This document shows, in pieces, positions 16,698 through 25,222 of a DNA stretch of 43,403 bases. The notes under the pieces are model-generated. The model was not told where the DNA came from. It did not search any database and saw only the letters and a list, made by a program, of their open reading frames with translations. How positions within the stretch are numbered: position 1 is the first letter of the stretch; each line of letters begins with the position of its first letter. This stretch comes from an uncultured Phocaeicola sp. (lineage in GTDB: Bacteria > Bacteroidota > Bacteroidia > Bacteroidales > Bacteroidaceae): contig CALUPA010000016.1 of assembly GCA_944322395.1 (NCBI GenBank), forward strand, positions 1 to 43,403. The letters are read 5' to 3'. Both the position numbers and the translations under genes were made by a program.

Positions 16698-17162
16698 ATG
16701 CAAATATACGAAATGTTATCATTAAACCTGCCTCAGGCACCACTTAAAATTGCCGACAAAAACGGCAAGAAGTATATATTCGATATTCTCAGAAAAAAAT
16801 ACATATCCCTCACTCCGGAAGAATGGGTGCGCCAGCACTTCGTCCATTTTCTGATTGGTCATCTCGGATACCCCCCGGGCTTGTTGGCCAACGAGGTCAG
16901 CATTTCCCTCAACGGCACATCCAAGCGATGCGACACAGTCCTTTATTCGCAGTCGCTGTCTCCCCGTATGATTGTCGAGTATAAGGCCCCCGATGTAAAA
17001 ATCACTTCCAGGGTATTCGAGCAGATCAGCCGCTACAATATAGTTCTTCGTGTCGACTATCTCATTGTCACCAACGGCATCACCCACTATTGCTGCAAGG
17101 TCGACTATTCCACCGGCAGCTGCCGTTATCTCTCTTCCGTCCCTTCTTATACAGATTTATAG
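16698..17162 (+). CDS. Stand-alone HsdR N-terminal-like PD-(D/E)XK domain protein
   Basis: This 154-residue protein consists of a single domain like the N-terminal nuclease part of type I restriction R subunits. Candidate catalytic residues are Glu66 (ANEVSI), Asp79 (KRCDTVLY), Glu94 and Lys96 (IVEYKAP), in the order of a PD-(D/E)XK site. No helicase or methyltransferase follows, so it is not a working type I restriction enzyme. An intact-looking active site suggests a real nuclease or DNA-binding function in DNA metabolism, which its place next to holA would fit (inference). Confidence 0.8.
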   Translation: MQIYEMLSLNLPQAPLKIADKNGKKYIFDILRKKYISLTPEEWVRQHFVHFLIGHLGYPPGLLANEVSISLNGTSKRCDTVLYSQSLSPRMIVEYKAPDVKITSRVFEQISRYNIVLRVDYLIVTNGITHYCCKVDYSTGSCRYLSSVPSYTDL

Positions 17163-17164
17163 AA

Positions 17165-17216
17165 AAAGGCAGTAGCCATAATGTTTTTTGTCAAACATTT
17201 TTACGCTACTGCCTTT
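17165..17216. terminator. Hairpin between convergent genes
   Basis: A 12-bp perfect stem (17165-17176 with 17205-17216, AAAGGCAGTAGC and its complement) encloses a 28-nt loop that can form a second short stem. The T tract is better on the minus strand, so it mainly serves the zinc-ribbon gene and probably also stops plus-strand transcripts. Confidence 0.75.
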
Positions 17217-17238
17217 GTTATTTATAGTTCACTTGTCT

Positions 17239-18066
17239 TTATTCAGCCGATGATGCCGAGAGTCTTGATCTTCTTGGTTTGCTTTCCTTCACTTCAGTCT
17301 CCACAGGAGCTACTCCAGCCAGTTCAGGGTCCACCATGATTCTTCCGCAATATTCGCACACAATGATTTTCTTTCTCATTCTGATGTCCAGCTGTCTCTG
17401 TGCCGGAATCTTATTGAAGCAGCCACCGCATGCACCTCTTTGCACATAAGTGATACCGAGTCCGTTTCTTGAGTTACTTCTGATTCGTTTGAAAGCCTGC
17501 AGCAGTCTTGGTTCGATACCGCTTTCCAGTGCCTTTGCACTTTCTCTCAGTTTTTCTTCCTCCTGTTTTGTTTCAGCAACTATTTCGCTCAGTTCGTTTT
17601 TCTTGTCTTCCAGGTCTTTTGTTCTTTCTTCCAGAGCATGCTGGCTCTTCACTATTTCTTCTTCCTTTGCTTTGATTGAAGCATTGGCTTCTTTAATTCT
17701 CTTTTCGTTCAGTTCCACTTCCAGCGACTGGAATTCTATTTCCTTGGTCAGCACGTCATACTCTCTGTTGTTTCTTACGTTGTCCTGCTGAGTCTTATAT
17801 TTTTCGATAGAAGCCTTAGCCGATTCGATGTCTATTTTTCTTGTAGCTACATTCTGTTTCAGCTCTTCTATTTCGTTTTTGATTTTCTCTATACGAGTGT
17901 TAAGTCCTGTAATTTCATCTTCCAGGTCTCTTACCTCCAGTGGCAACTCTCCTCTAAGAGTTTTGATTTTGTCCATTTCAGAAAGAATAGTCTGCAGTTT
18001 GTACAGACTTGCAAGTTTCTGTTCCACGCTTACTTCCGCGCTGTCTTTCTTGATATCTTTAGCCAT
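17239..18066 (-). CDS. Coiled-coil protein with C4 zinc ribbon
   Basis: This 275-residue protein has a long coiled coil (residues about 10-190, rich in Glu, Lys and Leu) followed by a zinc ribbon with CGGC and CEYC cysteine pairs separated by about 22 residues. It is the CT398/C4-type zinc-ribbon family, which is widely paired with nif3. The function is not firmly known; Chlamydia and Helicobacter relatives have been linked to sigma-54 or flagellar factors. The gene begins 4 bp after the nif3 stop codon, so the two form an operon. The C-terminal tail is a short basic and serine-rich stretch. Confidence 0.88.
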   Translation of the reverse strand: MAKDIKKDSAEVSVEQKLASLYKLQTILSEMDKIKTLRGELPLEVRDLEDEITGLNTRIEKIKNEIEELKQNVATRKIDIESAKASIEKYKTQQDNVRNNREYDVLTKEIEFQSLEVELNEKRIKEANASIKAKEEEIVKSQHALEERTKDLEDKKNELSEIVAETKQEEEKLRESAKALESGIEPRLLQAFKRIRSNSRNGLGITYVQRGACGGCFNKIPAQRQLDIRMRKKIIVCEYCGRIMVDPELAGVAPVETEVKESKPRRSRLSASSAE

Positions 18067-18070
18067 AGTC

Positions 18071-18910
18071 TTATAAATATTTTATTGGGTTCGTATTAAT
18101 TCTGGTTAGTTCAGTTCTCAGTGTCGGGAATTTTCTGTCCAGCAGTTCCTTTATTATATCCCTGGTATACTGTTCGCTTTCGTAGTGTCCTATTTCCGCA
18201 GCCAGTATACTGTCTTCGTAGTAGAAATAGTCATGATATTTTATCTCTCCCGTAACGAAAGCATCCGCATGTTCTCTCACTGCCTTTTCCATCAGGAATG
18301 CCCCGGCACCACCGCACACAGCCACTTTCTGTATCAGTCTTCCGGTCAGTCTGGTGTGTTTCACACATCCTGCCTCGAAAGTTTTCTTCACATGTTTCAG
18401 GAACTCGGTTTCCGTCATAGGTTCCTTCAGTTCCCCTATGGCTCCTGCTCCGGCAGTAAGCCATTTCGGCATACCCTTTATATCTTCGGCATTACAGTTT
18501 TCTGCCACATCCTGCTGCATGTATTCCTTCGGGTCTATCACTCTCACATTAGTCAGTCCTATTTTTTCTGCAATTTTGTAGTTCACCCCGTTAGGTGCAT
18601 TGTCCAGATTCGTATGCATCGAATATATTGCGATTTCGTTTTTTATGGCATTCATTATACACCTTTCCGTATAATCCTTTCCCGTAATCGACTTATACCC
18701 TCTGAACATAAGCGGATGATGCGATATTATCAGGTTAATACCCTGGTTTATAGCTTCTTCTACTACGTCTTCAGTGACGTCTAGACACAACAAAGCCCCT
18801 GTAGCTTCCACGTCTGTCAATCCTACCTGCAGTCCGGCATTGTCAAATCCGTCTTGCAGAGGCAGAGGCGCGAATATCTCAAGGGCATCAATAATTTCCT
18901 TAATTTTCAT
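18071..18910 (-). CDS. Nif3-like dinuclear metal centre protein
   Basis: This 279-residue protein matches the Nif3/YbgI family. Metal-ligand motifs are DNAGLQVG, IISHHPLMFRG, SMHTNLDNAPNGVN and GEIKYHDYFYYED...GHYESE. It has no room for the extra PII-like domain found in longer members such as B. subtilis YqfO. Members bind two metal ions; proposed roles include GTP cyclohydrolase-like chemistry and metal handling, none proven here. The frame extends to 18928, but the candidate promoter at 18931-18938 would start transcription around there. The ATG at 18910 (MKIKEIIDALE) fits the family and is chosen. Confidence 0.92.
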   Translation of the reverse strand: MKIKEIIDALEIFAPLPLQDGFDNAGLQVGLTDVEATGALLCLDVTEDVVEEAINQGINLIISHHPLMFRGYKSITGKDYTERCIMNAIKNEIAIYSMHTNLDNAPNGVNYKIAEKIGLTNVRVIDPKEYMQQDVAENCNAEDIKGMPKWLTAGAGAIGELKEPMTETEFLKHVKKTFEAGCVKHTRLTGRLIQKVAVCGGAGAFLMEKAVREHADAFVTGEIKYHDYFYYEDSILAAEIGHYESEQYTRDIIKELLDRKFPTLRTELTRINTNPIKYL

Positions 18911-18930
18911 ATTTGCGAATAAAATCACTG

Positions 18931-18938
18931 CAAAATTA
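18931..18938 (-). promoter_or_regulatory. Candidate -7 element of the nif3 operon
   Basis: Minus-strand TAATTTTG lies 20 bp before the chosen nif3 start. The -33 element is unclear. Confidence 0.4.
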
Positions 18939-19041
18939 AGAACAAAGAAGCTTGAATAAGTTATGGAAAGTAAAAAATTAGTTTTTTTTTGCAGTATTTG
19001 ATATTGGTTAAGAACTCAGAAGAACCATGTATATAACTACA

Positions 19042-19078
19042 AGGACAGCGTACACCATCTCAGGTTGCCCGCTGTCCT
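19042..19078 (-). terminator. Possible terminator of proS
   Basis: A 9-bp stem (AGGACAGCG at 19042-19050 with its complement at 19070-19078) lies about 60 bp past the proS stop. The following tract on the minus strand is only moderately T-rich, so this is a weak call. Confidence 0.45.
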
Positions 19079-19141
19079 GTTGTTTATCAGCCGGAAAACT
19101 TCCGCCGTAAAAATTCTTGTCAAAACAACTTCTTTTCCGAA

Positions 19142-20632
19142 TCAATATGCTCTTGCGAACAATACTCTTCTTGCCGAAGGTTTACCAGTCACCATATCCA
19201 CACCCGGAGTCAGGCTTTCTTCGTCAGCTTCGAAAGGCAGACATCTGATAGTAGCCTTTGTTTCTTCCTTGATGCGTTCTTCAGTTTCAGTAGTACCGTC
19301 CCAGTGAGCCAGAATGAAGCCACCCTTCTCAATCTGTTCCTTGAACTCTTCGTAAGTATCCACCTTCACAATGTGTTCGTTTCTGTATTTCAGAGCCTTC
19401 TGGTAGATATTTTCCTGAATTTCCTCAAGCAGATTCTTTACATATTCTTCTATGCCGTCGCATGAGCGTGTCTCTTTTTCCAGAGTATCACGACGCATAA
19501 CTTCCATTGTATTGTTTTCCAGGTCTCTTCCGCCCATAACAAGTCTCACAGGCACACCTTTCAATTCGTAGTCTGCAAATTTGAATCCCGGACGCTTGTT
19601 GTCAGCATTGTCATATTTCACAGAGATACCCATGCTACGCAATTTGTTCACTATGCCGTCCACCTTTTCGTTTATCTGGTTCAGCTGTTCTTCGTTCTTA
19701 TAGATAGGAACTATAACCACCTGTATAGGAGCCAGATGCGGAGGAAGCACCAATCCGTTGTCATCAGAGTGAGTCATGATAAGCGCACCCATCAGACGTG
19801 TAGAAACACCCCATGAAGTAGCCCATACATAATCCAGCTTGTTGTTCTTGTCCACGAACTGCACGTTGAATGCCTTGGCGAAGTTCTGTCCAAGGAAGTG
19901 CGAAGTACCGCATTGCAGCGCCTTACCGTCCTGCATCAGTCCTTCTATTGTATAAGTATCCAGCGCACCTGCAAAACGTTCATTAGCAGATTTCACACCC
20001 TTTATAACAGGCACAGCCATGAACTTTTCTGCAAAGTCACCATACACATGCAGCATCTTCTGGGCTTCAGCTTCCGCTTCTTCTCTTGTTGCGTGAGCTG
20101 TATGTCCTTCCTGCCAAAGGAATTCCGCAGTACGCAGGAACAGACGAGTACGCATTTCCCATCTCATCACGTTAGCCCACTGGTTGCACAGGATAGGCAG
20201 GTCTCTGTATGAGTTGATCCAGTTTTTGTAAGTACTCCATATAATAGTTTCCGAAGTAGGTCTGATGATAAGTTCCTCTTCCAGTTTTGCGTTAGGGTCC
20301 ACTATCACTCCCGAACCGTCTTCAGCATTTTTCAGTCTGTAGTGAGTCACCACTGCACATTCCTTGGCGAAACCTTCCACGTGTTCAGCTTCACGGCTCA
20401 GATATGATTTAGGTATCAGCAACGGGAAATATGCATTCACATGTCCTGTAGCCTTGAACATATCATCAAGTTGTCTCTGCATTTTTTCCCAGATAGCATA
20501 TCCGTACGGTTTTATCACCATACATCCTCTCACAGGCGACTGTTCAGCCAGGTCAGCCTTCACCACTAGGTCGTTATACCATTGTGAATAGTTTTCACTT
20601 CTTTTGGTAAGTTCTTTCAGTTCTTTAGCCAT
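19142..20632 (-). CDS. proS: Prolyl-tRNA synthetase, archaeal/eukaryote-like form
   Basis: This 496-residue class II enzyme charges tRNA-Pro. Motif 2 is seen in [32 protein letters not shown] after RPTSETIIW, and [16 protein letters not shown] is typical of ProRS. There is no bacterial-type editing insertion. The C-terminal domain ends in the tyrosine of LFARAY, as in the short archaeal-like ProRS group. Its own promoter lies just past the terminator of the neighbouring operon. Confidence 0.96.
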   Translation of the reverse strand: MAKELKELTKRSENYSQWYNDLVVKADLAEQSPVRGCMVIKPYGYAIWEKMQRQLDDMFKATGHVNAYFPLLIPKSYLSREAEHVEGFAKECAVVTHYRLKNAEDGSGVIVDPNAKLEEELIIRPTSETIIWSTYKNWINSYRDLPILCNQWANVMRWEMRTRLFLRTAEFLWQEGHTAHATREEAEAEAQKMLHVYGDFAEKFMAVPVIKGVKSANERFAGALDTYTIEGLMQDGKALQCGTSHFLGQNFAKAFNVQFVDKNNKLDYVWATSWGVSTRLMGALIMTHSDDNGLVLPPHLAPIQVVIVPIYKNEEQLNQINEKVDGIVNKLRSMGISVKYDNADNKRPGFKFADYELKGVPVRLVMGGRDLENNTMEVMRRDTLEKETRSCDGIEEYVKNLLEEIQENIYQKALKYRNEHIVKVDTYEEFKEQIEKGGFILAHWDGTTETEERIKEETKATIRCLPFEADEESLTPGVDMVTGKPSARRVLFARAY

Positions 20633-20673
20633 AGCTATTCTATATATGATAATTTATTTTTATTATTGGTTCG

Positions 20674-20681
20674 CAAAAGTA
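20674..20681 (-). promoter_or_regulatory. Candidate -7 element of proS
   Basis: Minus-strand TACTTTTG lies 42 bp before the proS start codon and 9 bp from the preceding terminator hairpin. No -33 TTTG is visible. Confidence 0.5.
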
Positions 20682-20682
20682 A

Positions 20683-20714
20683 TAAAAAAAGCGTACAGTA
20701 GTATGCTGTACGCT
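20683..20714 (-). terminator. Terminator of the glgB operon
   Basis: On the minus strand a 9-bp perfect stem (AGCGTACAG at both ends, 20690-20698 with 20706-20714) has a 7-nt loop and is followed by seven Ts. It lies 8 bp past the last gene of the operon. Confidence 0.88.
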
Positions 20715-20721
20715 AAAAAAG

Positions 20722-21900
20722 TTATTCCTGATAGTCGTAATACCACCAAAAAGTGTCTCCGAACTCAAGTCTCATTTTGTTTCTTTCCTCCATGTCCGAT
20801 TTATACTTTGCATTTTGTTTCTCCACATACTCCATTCTCCTTCGGGTGTATGCACTGTCATTGTCCTGTATATCGGTTGTCCATTTCGGATTTTTCTCTT
20901 TATACATCACCGCTGCTTCCTTCATATATCTTTGCAGCGAGTCGCCTCTATTTACATATATATCCAGTTCTTTCGCCAGTCCTTCCAGATTTTTCTCCAG
21001 CATCAGTCCCGCCATATAGTAGTCTCTCGCCATCCTGCAGCTGTCATTGTTTTCAGCTATTCTTTTCAGGAATTCCATTTTCGTTTCCCCTGTTTCCGGT
21101 GTTTCACCCAGCATCGCATACACCGAGTCGTTCGTATATCTCAATGTCTTGGCCGAATCCGTATCGAAAAACAGTCCGTCTTCCTTATAATATTGCGGAT
21201 ATCTGAAAATAAGTTCTCCTGTTTTTCCCTCTTTAGTCATCGCCATCATTCTCAGTGCCGTCATTGTACGTGTGGTTCTCAGCGATTTTTCCGCCACCCT
21301 CAGTACCTCTCTGTTCCTGCCGTCGTCCATAAGGTTCTCCATTCTCAGTTCGTTATGCAGATATCTGTCCGTATTTCCCAGGCACAGTGTCCCCGCCGAT
21401 AGCAGCAGCATGATAGCCACATTCCATATCACAGTTTCCATGAGATCATGCCTGTATGTCGTTTTTCCGGCATATCTTTTCACAGCCACCACTATACCTA
21501 CATACACTACAGTGAACACCGGCATTATCCACCACCACTGATAGCTGAACTCTTTCATATACACATCCCTTCCGAAAGCCGTCATGGTCACCAGTCCCAT
21601 AAACGAAGGCACATATGCCAGCGCATGCGCTGCCCCCCTCAGTCTCATCACCAGGTTCAGGCTCAATTTCAGGATTATCAGTATCACTATCAGGGTTATC
21701 GTGGCAGGCACCACTTGAAAGGTCGACGGTTCTTTCGACATCGACAGGTGTATGGCTTCCAGCAAATCCCTCTGCATCACCCCCAGATAAACGGCAGCAA
21801 ATATCACAAACATCAGGCTGCACACCAGAAAACTCAGGCGTGCAGCTTTATTGTTATATTTTCTATATCCGGAATAATTCCTGTTCTCGTTCCATCCCAT
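20722..21900 (-). CDS. Multi-pass membrane protein, DUF6057-like
   Basis: This 392-residue protein has an N-terminal membrane domain of about five segments (residues 20-180) and a charged helical C-terminal half with TPR-like spacing (EVLRVAEKSLRTTRTMTALRMMAMTKEGKTGEL). It ends in an unusual aromatic tail, FGDTFWWYYDYQE. It resembles Bacteroidetes DUF6057 membrane proteins; the family call is uncertain and the function unknown. The frame can begin with GTG at 21906, overlapping the glgB stop. The ATG at 21900 starts 2 bp after that stop and is preferred. It is the second gene of the glgB operon. Confidence 0.75.
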   Translation of the reverse strand: MGWNENRNYSGYRKYNNKAARLSFLVCSLMFVIFAAVYLGVMQRDLLEAIHLSMSKEPSTFQVVPATITLIVILIILKLSLNLVMRLRGAAHALAYVPSFMGLVTMTAFGRDVYMKEFSYQWWWIMPVFTVVYVGIVVAVKRYAGKTTYRHDLMETVIWNVAIMLLLSAGTLCLGNTDRYLHNELRMENLMDDGRNREVLRVAEKSLRTTRTMTALRMMAMTKEGKTGELIFRYPQYYKEDGLFFDTDSAKTLRYTNDSVYAMLGETPETGETKMEFLKRIAENNDSCRMARDYYMAGLMLEKNLEGLAKELDIYVNRGDSLQRYMKEAAVMYKEKNPKWTTDIQDNDSAYTRRRMEYVEKQNAKYKSDMEERNKMRLEFGDTFWWYYDYQE

Positions 21901-21902
21901 AA

Positions 21903-23960
21903 TCACTTCGTTACCCTTTTCAGAACTACCGCAGTTCTTGCCGGTAAGTACAGTTTAAGCCATTCTTTCCTTTCTTTAGCATACAATGGGTCAGAACATG
22001 TAAAGTGAGTTATCGAGTCATCATTGAATCCGAAACCTCCGAATTCCTTACTGTCTGTATTCAGCACCACTTTATAAGCACCTTTCGGCACCAGGAATCC
22101 ATAGTCAGTAAACGATCTTGTAGGATTAAAGTTGAACACGAACACCAGATCCTTTCTTCTGTACGCCAGTACCTGATCGCCGTCATTGTGCCATATCTCT
22201 ACTACATCTGTCTTCTGGATGTTCTTAATGCTCTTGACAGTTTCTACCATCTTTTTGTCAAAGTCACCCAAGTACTGATAGCACAATTCGTTGTTGTCCA
22301 CAAGGTTCCACTGTCTTCTGGCATATTTGTGCGACCATCCGTTACCCTCTCTCGGGAAGTCTATCCACTCAGGATGCCCGAATTCGTTACCCATGAAGTT
22401 CAGATATCCACCGTTGATAGTCGAAGCCGTTAGCAGCCTTATCATCTTGTGCAGTGCGATACCTCTTTGCACCACTCCGTTCTCGTCACCTTTCTTGAAG
22501 TGCCAGTACATGTCGGCGTCACAAAGTCTGAATATTATAGTCTTGTCGCCCACCAGAGCCTGGTCATGGCTTTCGCAGTACGAAATAGTCTTTTCATCCT
22601 TTCTTCTGTTTGTCACCTCCCAGAACAGGCTCGACGGTTTCCAGTCCTCATCCCTTCTTTCCTTTATTATCTTGATCCAGTAGTCAGGAATGTTCATGGC
22701 CATTCTGTAGTCGAATCCATAACCTCCGTCCTGTATCGGTGCAGCCAGTCCCGGCATGCCCGAAACCTCTTCAGCAATGGTTATCGCCCTCGGGTTCACA
22801 GTATGTATCAGTTTGTTTGCCAGTGTCAGGTAGCATATGGCATTGTCATCCTGGTGTCCGTTGTAATAGTCACCATAGTTGCAGAACGCCTCACCCAGTC
22901 CGTGGCTGTAATACAGCATCGAAGTCACTCCGTCGAATCTGAATCCGTCGAATTTGAATTCTTCCATCCAGTATTTGCAGTTCGACAGCAGGAAGTGCAG
23001 TACCTGGTTCTTTCCATAGTCAAAGCACAGCGAGTCCCACGCCGGATGTTCTCTTCTTCCTCCCTGGTAGAAATACTGGTTAGGGTCGCCGGCAAAGTTG
23101 CCCAGGCCTTCCACCTCATTCTTCACGGCGTGCGAGTGCACTATATCCATAATCACAGCAATACCCATCTGGTGTGCCGTATCAATCAGCTGTTTCAGTT
23201 CGTCCGGAGTACCGAATCTTGACGATGGTGCGAAGAAGCTCGACACATGATATCCGAAGCTTCCGTAGTACGGATGTTCCTGAATTGCCATTATCTGTAT
23301 GCAGTTATATCCGTCCTTTGCTATTCTCGGAAGAATATTTTCCCTGAATTCGTTATAAGTGCCCACTCTTTCCGCATCCTGTGCCATACCGATGTGGCAT
23401 TCGTATATCATCAACGGTCCCACATTCGGGATAAACACTTTCTTTTTGAACTTATACGGTTTGGCAGGGTCCCACACCTGCGCACTGAATATTTTTGTAT
23501 TTTCGTCCTGAACCACCCTTGTAGCCCATGCCGGTATACGTTCTCCGCATCCGTTGCTCCAGTACACTTTCAGTTTGAACAGGTCCCCGTGTTTCATAGC
23601 CTTTGCAGGCAGTTCTATTTCCCAGTTTTCTGTTCTTTTTATTCTGTTCAGTTTATATTCCGGGGTTTCTTTCCATCCGTTGAAGTCTCCCACCAGATAT
23701 ATCGAAGTAGCATTCGGTGCCCATTCTCTCAGCACCCATTTGCTTTCTTTTCCTTCTTTGACTTTATGTAAACCGAAGTACATGTATCCTGATGCAAAGT
23801 CTTCCAGCGAGCATCTTTTGGTAAGTTCCTTTTCTTTTCTCATCACCATATCATGTCTGCCGTTTATGGCATTTGCATATGGTTCCAACCAAGGGTCATT
23901 TTTAATAATGTTCAAAACTTCGTCCATATTATTAAGCAGGTTATTAAGTTCAAAAGTCAT
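21903..23960 (-). CDS. glgB: 1,4-alpha-glucan branching enzyme
   Basis: This 685-residue enzyme introduces alpha-1,6 branches into glycogen. A CBM48 domain (residues about 60-160, LREWAPNATSIYLVGDFNGW) precedes the GH13 barrel. The four GH13 regions are seen as MDIVHSHA, GFRFDGVTSMLYY with the nucleophile Asp, AEEVSGMPG with the acid/base Glu, and YCESHDQALVG. A C-terminal beta domain follows. The length is closer to the eukaryote-like short GlgB forms than to E. coli GlgB. Methionine 12 is an alternative start. No other glycogen gene is nearby. Confidence 0.95.
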   Translation of the reverse strand: MTFELNNLLNNMDEVLNIIKNDPWLEPYANAINGRHDMVMRKEKELTKRCSLEDFASGYMYFGLHKVKEGKESKWVLREWAPNATSIYLVGDFNGWKETPEYKLNRIKRTENWEIELPAKAMKHGDLFKLKVYWSNGCGERIPAWATRVVQDENTKIFSAQVWDPAKPYKFKKKVFIPNVGPLMIYECHIGMAQDAERVGTYNEFRENILPRIAKDGYNCIQIMAIQEHPYYGSFGYHVSSFFAPSSRFGTPDELKQLIDTAHQMGIAVIMDIVHSHAVKNEVEGLGNFAGDPNQYFYQGGRREHPAWDSLCFDYGKNQVLHFLLSNCKYWMEEFKFDGFRFDGVTSMLYYSHGLGEAFCNYGDYYNGHQDDNAICYLTLANKLIHTVNPRAITIAEEVSGMPGLAAPIQDGGYGFDYRMAMNIPDYWIKIIKERRDEDWKPSSLFWEVTNRRKDEKTISYCESHDQALVGDKTIIFRLCDADMYWHFKKGDENGVVQRGIALHKMIRLLTASTINGGYLNFMGNEFGHPEWIDFPREGNGWSHKYARRQWNLVDNNELCYQYLGDFDKKMVETVKSIKNIQKTDVVEIWHNDGDQVLAYRRKDLVFVFNFNPTRSFTDYGFLVPKGAYKVVLNTDSKEFGGFGFNDDSITHFTCSDPLYAKERKEWLKLYLPARTAVVLKRVTK

Positions 23961-23993
23961 TGATTATGTCATAAAACTTATGACTATCATTCA

Positions 23994-24001
23994 CAAAAAT
24001 A
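23994..24001 (-). promoter_or_regulatory. Candidate -7 element of glgB
   Basis: Minus-strand TATTTTTG lies 34 bp before the glgB start codon. The -33 region is A/T-rich without a clear TTTG. Confidence 0.45.
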
Positions 24002-24069
24002 CATTATTTTTTTTAGAAAAGGAAAAATTAGTATAAAAAAAACTTATAATGTGGCTATTTTATCGGAAT

Positions 24070-25200
24070 TTACATTTTTTTGTCATCCAATAGTCTTCCA
24101 TTCTTAAAATTCCCTTTTCTTATTATCTTTCCCGATGCATCTTTTTCCACGAACTCACCGTCTTTTTTCCCGTTCCTGAATTCTCCTTCAAACACGGTTC
24201 CGTCCTTTCCTGTTATTGTACCCTTTCCATGTTCCTTTCCTTTCACGAACTCTCCCACGTACACATCACCGTTGCTCATGGTCAGCTTTCCGTTTCCTTC
24301 GGCCATATTGTTTTTCCAGTCGCCTTCATACACGTCGCCGTTTGCCCATACATACCTGCCGTAACCGTTTCTTTCGTTGTTCTTCCAGTCTCCTCTGTAT
24401 GTAGCTCCGTTTGCCCATACAAACTCGCCTTTGCCTTCCTGTTTTCCGTTTCTGAATTCACCTTTATACACATCCCCGTTAGGATACGTATATACCCCTT
24501 TTCCGGTTCTTTCGCTGTTAGAATATTCCCCCTCGTATCTTTCGCCGTTATGAAATGCATACACGCCTTTTCCGTCCTGTACGTCGTTTTTCCATTCTCC
24601 TACGTACTTGTCTCCGTTGGTATATACGAATGTACCCTTACCGTGTCTGAATCCGTTTTTCCATTCCCCTTCATAATACGAGCCGTCTTCCCATGTCATC
24701 TTTCCTTTTCCGTCCTTCAGGTCATCCTTCCACATGCCCTCATACACGGCTCCTCCTTTCCATATATACTTACCTTCTCCGTTTCTTTTGTTTCTGCTCC
24801 ACGTGCCCGAGTACCAGTCACCGTTGAAATACTCCATGGTGCCTTTTCCCTCCTGGCAGTCTTCTCTCCACTCACCTTTGTACATATTGTTGTTTGTAAA
24901 GTAATATGTCCCCTGTCCCTGTTTCATATCCTCCTTCCATTCTCCTATGTACCTTTCTCCTATGTTCAGCATCATCGTCCCCTCACCGTCTCTTTTTCCT
25001 TTCACATATTCGCCTTCGTACATATCCCCGTTAGGATAGACAGTTTTCCCCATTCCGTTAGGCTTTCTTCTTTTCAGCTGTCCGGAGTATTCGGCTCCGT
25101 TTTTTAATTTATAGTATCCCACAGAAAGCTGTGCTTCCGCCTCTGTTGCCGCACATATCATCATCACGCACAATGCTATGCCGTATTTCCTCATATCCAT
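24070..25200 (-). CDS. Secreted MORN-repeat protein
   Basis: This 376-residue protein has a signal peptide (MRKYGIALCVMMICAATEAEA) followed by 14 consecutive MORN-like repeats of 23 residues, each of the form NGDxYxGEWKNxxxxGKGxxxx. A short C-terminal cap (KIIRKGNFKNGRLLDDKK) ends it. MORN repeats form an elongated beta-sheet that binds lipids or proteins; the bacterial role is not defined. The frame extends to 25230, overlapping the M16 gene by 8 bp. ATG codons at 25200 and 25194 both place the signal peptide at the N-terminus, and 25200 is used. It is the second gene of an operon with the M16-like gene. Confidence 0.88.
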   Translation of the reverse strand: MDMRKYGIALCVMMICAATEAEAQLSVGYYKLKNGAEYSGQLKRRKPNGMGKTVYPNGDMYEGEYVKGKRDGEGTMMLNIGERYIGEWKEDMKQGQGTYYFTNNNMYKGEWREDCQEGKGTMEYFNGDWYSGTWSRNKRNGEGKYIWKGGAVYEGMWKDDLKDGKGKMTWEDGSYYEGEWKNGFRHGKGTFVYTNGDKYVGEWKNDVQDGKGVYAFHNGERYEGEYSNSERTGKGVYTYPNGDVYKGEFRNGKQEGKGEFVWANGATYRGDWKNNERNGYGRYVWANGDVYEGDWKNNMAEGNGKLTMSNGDVYVGEFVKGKEHGKGTITGKDGTVFEGEFRNGKKDGEFVEKDASGKIIRKGNFKNGRLLDDKKM

Positions 25201-25222
25201 TATAGTTATAAAATTAATAATG

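Noticed and set aside
16698-17162. Remnant of a type I restriction system
   Set aside because: No HsdM, HsdS or helicase part is nearby and the domain looks complete with its active-site residues; treated as a stand-alone gene.
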